From positions 1 to 5,170 of the forward strand of contig CALFXQ010000288.1 of NCBI GenBank assembly GCA_937958285.1: DNA of 5,170 bases. The letters run 5' to 3'. The stretch is from an uncultured Fusibacter sp. Its GTDB lineage: Bacteria; Bacillota; Clostridia; Peptostreptococcales; Acidaminobacteraceae. The position numbers and the translations under genes were made by a program. The notes under the pieces were generated by a model that saw only the letters and a list, made by a program, of their open reading frames with translations, was not told where the DNA came from and made no database searches. Of the stretch, positions 1-5,170 are shown in pieces (position 1 is the first letter of the stretch; the number at the start of each line of letters is the position of its first letter).

Positions 1-123
1 AGTCTGACTTTGAGAGGCAGGTTGTGTTGTCGGTTGTGCAAATACAACCCCATCGATAAAGCAACCCACTAATATTATTAAACAAGAAAGGAATGACGAT
101 ATATAGATGTTTTTTGAAATCAT
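1..123 (-). CDS. N-terminal fragment of an exported protein, probable lipoprotein, following pilO
   Basis: Only the first 41 codons are in the window; the reading frame is still open at position 1. The ATG at 123-121 overlaps the pilO stop as ATGA, and an AGGAGG lies 6 nt upstream, so the start is well supported. The N-terminus is a signal peptide: a short n-region with Lys4, then a hydrophobic stretch over about residues 6-20. This ends in LVGC (residues 18-21), which fits the lipobox pattern and would make Cys21 the lipidated residue. A competing signal peptidase I site is possible after VFA (residues 27-29). Residues 30-41 are rich in Gln, Thr, Ser and Pro, like a flexible tether. In Gram-negative pilMNOPQ operons this slot holds the lipoprotein PilP or the secretin PilQ, so an envelope partner of PilO is plausible. 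The visible part is too short to assign a family. Confidence 0.8.
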   Translation of the reverse strand, partial: MISKNIYISSFLSCLIILVGCFIDGVVFAQPTTQPASQSQT

Positions 124-1460
124 TGTGAGCCTCCTAAATCCGGCAGCATGACTCGTAGTTCATCTAAAATCACTTCCGCTACCAATTGCTGTGATAAACC
201 TGTGCCCTCAAAAATCAGACGCTTAACGACAAATGGATAATTGATCGAATCTGGTATAGCGGTTTCTAGAGTCTGCCATCCAGATGCTTCAAGTCCCATT
301 GCAAAGGTCACCTGATACGTTTTTCCTAATGCATCGATTAATTCTGCGCCAACACGGTGTTTTAAAGCGCGCTCCGAATATGCATTAATCGCTAAGCTTT
401 TGCCCACATCGGTAACCACAAGGGGTTGTTGATCAAACACCACATTGGCAGTGTTGATTTTTCTTGGTTCAACAAAGTTATACTGAACCTTAAGACCATA
501 ATTGCCGTCAGTACGCACCACAGAGCGCGATGCAGAACCAACTATATTTACATTGTCACCTGTAAAGAAGAAATCAAAATCTTCGAAAGAACTGACGATT
601 TCATTGGGCACTTCAATGGGTATAAGTTCGGCAGGAATTTCTGGTAGATCTTCCGTTGACTCCTCAACAAGTGCATTATCATCTTCTGGTACTTCGGGGA
701 GAACAAATGTTTCGTAGGGCAAGAACACATCTGTGACTGCACTGCGTTTTGATTTGTTTTCAAAATATGTTTGAAGATTTTCTGAAGCAAGGGCAATCTT
801 AGGCATACCATGGAACTCAATCGCCATTATGCCTGTTAACAATCCGTCTAAATCGCTAGTGATATTCAGACTTTGGATAACCATTTGCTTAGGATACTTA
901 TATAGATTAAACATAAAGGATTCTATATCTGTGTAATAACCTTCAAATTGAATCAGTGCCGTTATGGTATTGACGTATGTCTCTGTTGTCTGTTGTGGTT
1001 CGACTACACTAGGCGTCGGCGTTGACGGAACTGATTCAGCAGATGTTGTCGATTCAACAGGGACTTGCGAAGTTGGTTCAACTGAACGATTGATACTCTC
1101 GGCCAATTGGTTTAAGAGCGCAGCTTCTTTAGTAAATGTAATGCCTTTAATCTCAAATTTTGTATCTCTAGAGAGCTCTTCTATCGTCATTACTAACGAT
1201 TCCTGATACAATTCGCCGTAGTAGCGTTCGGATGCGCCCAATAACCGCACCTGCGATGCCTCTATATCCTTATCGAGTGAAGCTTCAATGCTAAACTTTT
1301 GAATGATTTCTGTGTGCTGTTGCATTAACATTGCCTTTTCATCTCTGAGGGCCTGAAGTGCTTTCATCTGTGGTTGATACAGCAGCCAATAATACAAAGC
1401 ACCTATTGCAACAAGCCCAAGTAAAACAAGGAGTTGAAGGTCTTTTTTACTGATTTTCAC
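120..1460 (-). CDS. pilO: PilO-like pilus alignment protein with extra C-terminal jelly-roll domain
   Basis: A 446-residue single-pass membrane protein, about twice the roughly 200 residues usual for PilO. Residues 1-8 are basic and cytoplasmic, residues 9-28 form one membrane segment, and about 30-75 look coiled-coil. The PilO ferredoxin-like region starts with a strand near 102-110 and resumes at 163-219. That second part has the family pattern of a strand, a GYYTDIESFMFNL-type helix and paired strands. Between the two parts, about residues 118-160 form a Pro/Ser/Thr/Glu-rich insertion. A second acidic, Pro-rich linker (about 225-290) leads to a C-terminal beta domain (about 291-438) that resembles galactose-binding or carbohydrate-binding-module jelly rolls. 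PilO normally pairs with PilN to form the inner-membrane alignment complex. The start is GTG, with GGAGG 6 nt upstream. The gene overlaps pilN by 14 bp and the next gene by 4 bp. The PilO call rests on position, topology and the core pattern; the C-terminal fold is inferred from sequence pattern only. Confidence 0.85.
   Translation of the reverse strand: MKISKKDLQLLVLLGLVAIGALYYWLLYQPQMKALQALRDEKAMLMQQHTEIIQKFSIEASLDKDIEASQVRLLGASERYYGELYQESLVMTIEELSRDTKFEIKGITFTKEAALLNQLAESINRSVEPTSQVPVESTTSAESVPSTPTPSVVEPQQTTETYVNTITALIQFEGYYTDIESFMFNLYKYPKQMVIQSLNITSDLDGLLTGIMAIEFHGMPKIALASENLQTYFENKSKRSAVTDVFLPYETFVLPEVPEDDNALVEESTEDLPEIPAELIPIEVPNEIVSSFEDFDFFFTGDNVNIVGSASRSVVRTDGNYGLKVQYNFVEPRKINTANVVFDQQPLVVTDVGKSLAINAYSERALKHRVGAELIDALGKTYQVTFAMGLEASGWQTLETAIPDSINYPFVVKRLIFEGTGLSQQLVAEVILDELRVMLPDLGGSQ
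130..135 (-). promoter_or_regulatory. Ribosome binding site of the exported protein after pilO
   Basis: AGGAGG lies inside the end of pilO, 6 nt before the ATG at 123. With the ATGA stop-start overlap it points to translational coupling and confirms that the short truncated frame at the window edge is a real gene. Confidence 0.8.
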
Positions 1461-2010
1461 TAGACACCTCCAACTTAAAGGCAGCGGTTATCGTAAACAC
1501 GAAGTTGCCTTGCTCTTCTACTATACTCGGTACAAACACTTGAGAAAATCGATCGATATTCCTCAACTGATGTTGGAAAAGGGCGATTGACTCATAGCTG
1601 TCTGAGTAACCCGAAATTACGACATCAGTGGTGTTAATGTTTAAAGCATTCACATAGACATACTCGGGCACTTGTTGGTTAATTAAATCAAACAGACCCA
1701 CTTGAAGTTGACCTTTAAAATTTAATAAACTTTCAAACACATTTAACTCTTTGGTAATCGCGTTTAATGCAAGATATGCCTGTTCTTTTTCTCTAATCGC
1801 CGCCATTTTTTTATTAACCTCTTCTGAGGTGATAAACGCGCGCTCAGCTTCAATATCTGCTGTCGTCAGTGCTTTGTCTGTCATATACCCTAGCTGAACA
1901 TATGTAATCCCAATAATCATTATGCCGTACATACTAAACCACAATAAACGCGAATAATTCGTCTTTAAGGGTGGTTCAATATACGGTTCAAAAAAGTTGA
2001 AATCCGCCAT
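1447..2010 (-). CDS. pilN: PilN, type IV pilus inner-membrane alignment protein
   Basis: A 187-residue bitopic membrane protein of normal PilN length. The short cytoplasmic N-terminus reads DFNFFEP at residues 3-9. This matches the position of the INLLP-type motif by which PilN tails dock into PilM. Residues 22-41 form the membrane segment, and about 45-95 are charged and heptad-like (coiled coil). Residues 105-180 carry the Fimbrial-assembly (PilN) domain pattern: a helix ending in VPEYVYVNAL, strands around VVISGYS, the helix SIALFQHQL, and closing strands. The ATG has AGGAGG only 4 nt upstream and lies 11 bp after the pilM stop. The 3' end overlaps the pilO start by 14 bp, so the two subunits are probably made by coupled translation, as expected for PilN-PilO heterodimers. 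Confidence 0.92.
   Translation of the reverse strand: MADFNFFEPYIEPPLKTNYSRLLWFSMYGIMIIGITYVQLGYMTDKALTTADIEAERAFITSEEVNKKMAAIREKEQAYLALNAITKELNVFESLLNFKGQLQVGLFDLINQQVPEYVYVNALNINTTDVVISGYSDSYESIALFQHQLRNIDRFSQVFVPSIVEEQGNFVFTITAAFKLEVSSENQ
1467..1471 (-). promoter_or_regulatory. Ribosome binding site supporting the GTG start of pilO
   Basis: GGAGG lies within the last codons of pilN, 6 nt before the GTG at 1460. No ATG is in a comparable position, so the GTG start and the 14-bp overlap with pilN are supported. Confidence 0.75.
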
Positions 2011-2014
2011 TTTT

Positions 2015-2020
2015 CCTCCT
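2015..2020 (-). promoter_or_regulatory. Ribosome binding site of pilN
   Basis: A perfect AGGAGG sits in the 11-bp pilM-pilN gap, with a short AAAA spacer to the ATG at 2010. Confidence 0.8.
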
Positions 2021-2021
2021 A

Positions 2022-3209
2022 TTATCGAATTAGCGCGCCAAAGGCATTTATAAATTTCAGTGAAGACTCTTGTGTATTTCTAATCTGCAGTGCACTATAT
2101 TGACTCACGTCAAAGGCATAACACGGAATATCTAAGCGATCTTGAACGAACCGATTAAAGTCTTTATTCATTGCAGCACCACCATAAATGACGATTTGAT
2201 CTATCTTAATGTCAAGACCTCTAGACAGATAGTACTTAAAAACTTTATCTACTTCTTCTAAGCAAAGGTACAAATAGTCAAATGTGTCGTGTATCGCCCT
2301 TATGCGTTGTTGGTTTTCGTCAGAAATATTGGATTCATCGAGTTGAATACCATCCTCATCTTGATAATGATGCATCTCCTTTAATGTCTTAAAGGCATCG
2401 TAGGCCTTTTTAAGAGAAATCATACTATCTTCGCTAAATTTCAACCTTTTGGACTCCACCTGTTCAATGGGTAGATTAAGCGTCTCAGCAATGAGCTGGT
2501 CGATCCCCGAAATCCCCATTCTCAAAATGCGATTAAACTTATTGACATTACCTTCCATTATATTAATATCAATTCGCTCGTAGCCAAAATCTATGAAAGC
2601 TGTGGTTTTTTGTGATTCCGAATCTGACGTGATGCTTTTTTGATTAGATTTTAGAAGTCCGACGAATTTTGCCAGTACATTCGTGTGCAAATCCATTGCC
2701 ACCGGCACGAGGCCAGCGAGTTTCAAGGTGTCAAAATGCAACTTGACCATTTCTTTGGGCATTGCGCCAAGTAAGATATGAGTTAGTTCCCGCTCACCTT
2801 GAGTTTCCTCTTTAATTACCTTATATTGCAGCACATAGTTATTCACATCAATCGGAAGGTACTGGCTTACTTCGTAAGTGATTAAATCCATTCTGTCTGA
2901 TTCATCGACCTTCGGTATGCTCATTTCTCGCTTGATCACTTCAGTGCTCTCAATGGTAACAACCACATTTTTTTCGCTAATTTTATGTTGCTTAAGCGTT
3001 GATTTGATGAGCTCCGCTAGTCTTGTGCTGTCATTTATCATCCCATTTTCGTAGATTCCAATGGGCAATGGCAATAATACAGAACTCGCAATTTTTAATT
3101 TCTCATTTTGATAAATTCCAACCACAAGTTTAATACTATGGGCGCCATAATCCATGGCCAGATAGGTCCTTGGTGTTCTTTTTTGTGGTTTGTTTCTTTC
3201 TTTAACCAT
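2022..3209 (-). CDS. pilM: PilM, actin-like ATP-binding pilus assembly protein
   Basis: A 395-residue cytoplasmic protein of the FtsA/actin-like family; family members are typically about 350 residues. The phosphate-1 loop is MDYGAHSIK (19-27), the phosphate-2 motif is IDFGYERIDI (206-215), and the adenosine motif is YGGAAMNKDF (342-351). The segment RMGISGIDQLIAE (230-242), followed by a Lys-Arg-rich helix, matches the usual PilM order. PilM binds the PilN N-terminal tail and relays between the pilus motors and the alignment complex. The frame can be extended to an in-frame TTG at 3221, but the Shine-Dalgarno GGGAGG (3219-3214) would then be coding. The ATG at 3209 with a 4-nt spacer, the same as pilN, is preferred. 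Two oddities are a strongly basic N-terminal tail (residues 1-14) and an extra acidic segment at about 262-304. The gene starts 18 bp after the pilT stop. Confidence 0.93.
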   Translation of the reverse strand: MVKERNKPQKRTPRTYLAMDYGAHSIKLVVGIYQNEKLKIASSVLLPLPIGIYENGMINDSTRLAELIKSTLKQHKISEKNVVVTIESTEVIKREMSIPKVDESDRMDLITYEVSQYLPIDVNNYVLQYKVIKEETQGERELTHILLGAMPKEMVKLHFDTLKLAGLVPVAMDLHTNVLAKFVGLLKSNQKSITSDSESQKTTAFIDFGYERIDINIMEGNVNKFNRILRMGISGIDQLIAETLNLPIEQVESKRLKFSEDSMISLKKAYDAFKTLKEMHHYQDEDGIQLDESNISDENQQRIRAIHDTFDYLYLCLEEVDKVFKYYLSRGLDIKIDQIVIYGGAAMNKDFNRFVQDRLDIPCYAFDVSQYSALQIRNTQESSLKFINAFGALIR

Positions 3210-3213
3210 GATG

Positions 3214-3219
3214 CCTCCC
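3214..3219 (-). promoter_or_regulatory. Ribosome binding site deciding the pilM start
   Basis: GGGAGG lies 4 nt before the ATG at 3209. It falls inside the reading frame if the TTG at 3221 is used as start, so it argues for the ATG. Confidence 0.75.
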
Positions 3220-3227
3220 AAGTTAAA

Positions 3228-4280
3228 CTAGTTTGTTGATTTTAAGATACCTTCACGATCGATGGCATATTCAAGGAGCGTTTCTCTGTCGATAACATTT
3301 TTTAGAAACAGGTGCTTAAGATTGTCATCGAAAGTTTGCATACCTGCTCGATGACCTGTTTGAATAAATGTATGCAGTTGATGTACTTTGTTCTCGCGAA
3401 TTAAGTTGCGTACCGCTTGTGTCACTACAAGACTTTCAACAGAGGCAACGCGACCTTGCCCCATACGTCTTGGAACTAGTCTCTGTGCGAAAACAGCCAT
3501 CAGAGAGTTTGCAAGTTGCACGCGCACTTGCTGCTGATGTTGGGCTGGGAAAACATCAATAATCCGCTCTATAGTTTGATAGGCATTTCTCGTATGCAAT
3601 GTGGCAAGCACAAGGTGTCCAGTTTCGGCTGCAGTAACAGCCGTAGATATGGTTTCTAAGTCTCGCATCTCTCCAACTACAATAACATCTGGGTCCTGCC
3701 TTAGACCAGCCCGCAGTGCATCGGAGAAATTCATACAGTCTCGTCCAACTTCACGCTGGGTAACGATACTCTTCTTGCTGCGGTGAATATACTCGATAGG
3801 ATCTTCTATGGTTAAAACATGGCAATTCTTCTGCTGATTAATTAAATCTACAATCGCAGCAATCGTTGTTGTTTTACCGCACCCTGTTGGCCCGGTGACC
3901 AGTACTAATCCAGACTGAAATCGCGCAGCGCGTTCGATGGTCTCTGGTAATTCTAACTCTTCGATTGTTGGTATTTGCTCGCGAATAATGCGACATGCTA
4001 GGCCAATATGATCGCTGTAGCGATAAACATTAATACGAAAAATATGCTGATCGGGTATCCGATAGGCTAGATCGACTTGACCCTTAGACATAAGTTGTTG
4101 CAACTGAGATTCAGACAAGATAAACCGAGCATAGTTCAAGGTATCTTCACTGCTGAGAGGTTTTGTCTCGAGAGCAGTCAAAACGCCATTGACACGCACC
4201 GTGGGCGCATTGCCCACTGCCAGATGAACGTCTGATGCATTGACTTTTGCTGCCTCAGTCAAAATTTGAATCATATTCAT
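3228..4280 (-). CDS. pilT: PilT, type IV pilus retraction ATPase
   Basis: A 350-residue protein of normal PilT length, a hexameric cytoplasmic secretion ATPase that powers pilus depolymerisation and hence twitching or DNA uptake. The N-terminal PAS-like domain contains the ASDVHL signature (15-20). Catalytic elements follow in order: Walker A GPTGCGKTT (130-138), Asp box TIEDPIEY (157-164), Walker B DPDVIVVGEMRD (196-207, with catalytic Glu204), and His box TGHLVLATLHT (220-230). AVRNLIRE at 289-296 corresponds to the AIRNLIRE motif of PilT, which separates retraction ATPases from the PilB extension type. The protein also lacks the long N-terminal domain and the zinc-binding cysteines of PilB. 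The Walker A has Cys-Gly-Lys-Thr where PilT usually has Ser-Gly-Lys-Ser, a conservative change. The ATG at 4280 has AAGAGG 7 nt upstream; a second in-frame ATG two codons later is less well placed. It lies directly before pilM, with no promoter or terminator seen between them. Confidence 0.97.
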   Translation of the reverse strand: MNMIQILTEAAKVNASDVHLAVGNAPTVRVNGVLTALETKPLSSEDTLNYARFILSESQLQQLMSKGQVDLAYRIPDQHIFRINVYRYSDHIGLACRIIREQIPTIEELELPETIERAARFQSGLVLVTGPTGCGKTTTIAAIVDLINQQKNCHVLTIEDPIEYIHRSKKSIVTQREVGRDCMNFSDALRAGLRQDPDVIVVGEMRDLETISTAVTAAETGHLVLATLHTRNAYQTIERIIDVFPAQHQQQVRVQLANSLMAVFAQRLVPRRMGQGRVASVESLVVTQAVRNLIRENKVHQLHTFIQTGHRAGMQTFDDNLKHLFLKNVIDRETLLEYAIDREGILKSTN

Positions 4281-4287
4281 TACAAAA

Positions 4288-4293
4288 CCTCTT
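4288..4293 (-). promoter_or_regulatory. Ribosome binding site of pilT
   Basis: AAGAGG lies 7 nt before the ATG at 4280. It is weaker than the AGGAGG sites of the downstream genes, but its spacing favours the first ATG over the one two codons later. Confidence 0.65.
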
Positions 4294-4314
4294 CTCTTAA
4301 TTAGTAAACTACTC

Positions 4315-5170
4315 TTACTCTATAAATGGCACTGGCGAACTTCCTAGTATATCTACCAGCGGCACTTGAATCACACTTACATTGTTTGGCGAAACAGTCA
4401 TACTATTTTTGCTGATAAAGTAACCGCGCAAGCCGTTGTCAGCTAAACCTGAGTCAATACCATTTAAAGTGATGCTGCCATTTGGGGCATATAACAAACC
4501 AACAAATCGTTTATTGTTTAAGGTAATATTAATGTTTCCTGTTAGCGAAACAATGACCAAATTTGAATAGTCTACATTTTGATTGTCACCAGACTGCGGA
4601 AACACATAATTCCCCTGAGTGACAATTTTTCTGTTGTTTGCCAATGCCGGTATTCTTGTTTGATAATTTGGAGATCCTACATCAAAATTATTAAAGTAGG
4701 CCTGGTCTCTTGTATACCAATTCGCCGTTTGCGGTAAAGGGACAGGTGCAACGGTGACAAAGCCAATGGCTGGTATTGTATAGGCCTGTAAAACAGGAGA
4801 AATAGTAAAATGAGGCGCTGCTGGCGATGTTGTCGTGTAAGCGCGTTCAAGTTCAGTTCTAGGTGATTGAATTTGAGCAGACCAACTAGCAAATGCAAGC
4901 TGACCCTTTATTGCCGTCTTTTCAGAACTGTAGATCTTAGCACCACTGTTAAAGGTGACATTTCCAGACACATAGATGCGCTTTGCCTGAAGATATGCCC
5001 CCGCATTAGAGAAGGTTAAGTTCCCATCAATTATAAGGTCTTCAGTTGCTTGAAGGTTGCCACTGTTTGTTAAATTCACATTACCTCTAATAAAAATAAC
5101 CTTCGACTTTAAAGCAGCGCCTCCATTATCAACAGTAACGTTGCCCTTAATGTAAATATTATCTTGTGCT
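4315..5170 (-). CDS. C-terminal part of a repeat-containing PilX-like pilus protein (N-terminus outside window)
   Basis: The frame is open from the window edge (first full codon at 5169) to a TAA at 4315, giving 284 visible residues, so the start is missing. The GTG at 5079 is internal to a repeat and is not a real start. Residues 4-103 are five consecutive 20-residue repeats, with Gly at residues 9, 29, 49, 69 and 89. The pattern is hydrophobic-x-hydrophobic-x-Gly-Asn-hydrophobic-x-hydrophobic-x-Asn-x-Gly, as in beta-solenoids and bactofilin-like polymer-forming domains. A Pro/Thr-rich stretch (about 110-160) follows, then a second beta-rich region with LLYAPNGSITLNG near residues 227-239. 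That region resembles the C-terminal domain found on PilX-like pilus proteins of Bacillota. No membrane segment is visible in this part. It lies 34 bp upstream of pilT in the same orientation. A role as a pilus-associated or minor-pilin-like surface protein is inferred; an enzyme is unlikely. Confidence 0.8.
   Translation of the reverse strand, partial: AQDNIYIKGNVTVDNGGAALKSKVIFIRGNVNLTNSGNLQATEDLIIDGNLTFSNAGAYLQAKRIYVSGNVTFNSGAKIYSSEKTAIKGQLAFASWSAQIQSPRTELERAYTTTSPAAPHFTISPVLQAYTIPAIGFVTVAPVPLPQTANWYTRDQAYFNNFDVGSPNYQTRIPALANNRKIVTQGNYVFPQSGDNQNVDYSNLVIVSLTGNINITLNNKRFVGLLYAPNGSITLNGIDSGLADNGLRGYFISKNSMTVSPNNVSVIQVPLVDILGSSPVPFIE
4861..5160 (-). repeat. Five tandem 60-bp units encoding 20-residue beta-helix repeats
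   Basis: The five units cover residues 4-103 of the upstream partial protein and each is exactly 60 bp. The anchor Gly-Asn is kept in units 1-4 and becomes Gly-Gln in unit 5. The second Gly (residues 17, 37, 57, 76) is nearly in register. DNA identity between units is low, so the array is old or selected at protein level rather than a recent duplication. It may continue upstream of the window. Confidence 0.8.

Noticed and set aside
80..84. Cys14 of the downstream exported protein as the lipidated residue
   Set aside because: The residues before it (SFLSC) do not fit the lipobox as well as LVGC ending at Cys21, and the hydrophobic core would be too short.
548..820. 90-codon minus-strand open frame inside pilO
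   Set aside because: It overlaps the pilO linker in another frame, has no ribosome binding site or recognisable pattern, and the pilO frame is clearly the coding one.
964..1206. Plus-strand open frame opposite the Ser/Thr/Pro insertion of pilO
   Set aside because: It is the antisense shadow of a low-complexity coding stretch, with no family pattern or start signal.
3210..3221. TTG at 3221 as the pilM start, adding four residues
   Set aside because: It would put the GGGAGG ribosome binding site inside the coding sequence and leave the TTG without a good site upstream; the ATG at 3209 fits better.
3368..3786. Two plus-strand open frames opposite pilT
   Set aside because: They lie antisense to strongly conserved PilT motifs, so the open frames are by-products of pilT codon use.
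4281..4314. AGTA-GTT-TACT inverted repeat in the gap before pilT as a terminator
   Set aside because: The stem is only 4 bp, AT-rich and not followed by a U-tract, so it is not a credible intrinsic terminator.
5077..5079. GTG at 5079 as the start of the repeat protein
   Set aside because: The frame is open to the window edge and the repeat pattern continues upstream in register. No Shine-Dalgarno site is at a suitable distance and no signal peptide follows.

Overview
The window is a piece of a type IV pilus (T4P) gene cluster. All six genes lie on the minus strand, so transcription runs from position 5170 towards position 1. No RNA gene, insertion sequence, CRISPR array or terminator is visible. 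Gaps between genes are 34 bp or less, and the last three genes overlap or nearly touch. The layout therefore looks like the interior of one operon whose promoter and terminator lie outside the window. The DNA is moderately AT-rich, nearly every gene has a strong AGGAGG-type Shine-Dalgarno site, and GTG is used as a start. A tandem-repeat pilus protein lies next to the core genes, and PilN begins with a DFNFFEP-type N-terminus. Together these suggest a Clostridia-like member of the Bacillota, but no taxonomic marker gene is present and this is only an inference.

In order of transcription: (1) 5170-4315 is the C-terminal part of a large extracellular-type protein. It has five tandem 20-residue beta-helix-like repeats followed by a beta-rich domain resembling those on PilX-like pilus proteins. 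(2) 4280-3228 is pilT, the retraction ATPase, with all catalytic boxes and the AIRNLIRE-type motif. (3) 3209-2022 is pilM, the actin-like cytoplasmic ATP-binding protein; its start is better placed at the ATG at 3209 than at the in-frame TTG at 3221. (4) 2010-1447 is pilN. (5) 1460-120 is a pilO-like gene with a GTG start. It is about twice the usual length because it carries two low-complexity linkers and an extra C-terminal jelly-roll (carbohydrate-binding-module-like) domain. (6) 123-1 is the first 41 codons of a secreted protein, probably a lipoprotein, in the place where pilP or pilQ lies in Gram-negative pilMNOPQ operons.

PilM, PilN and PilO form the inner-membrane alignment complex that links the cytoplasmic motor to the pilus. 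PilT drives pilus disassembly. The upstream repeat protein is probably a pilus-associated or tip-associated component, and the downstream exported protein a further envelope partner. The most unusual points are the PilO fusion, the exactly periodic beta-helix protein, and the unidentified exported protein after pilO.
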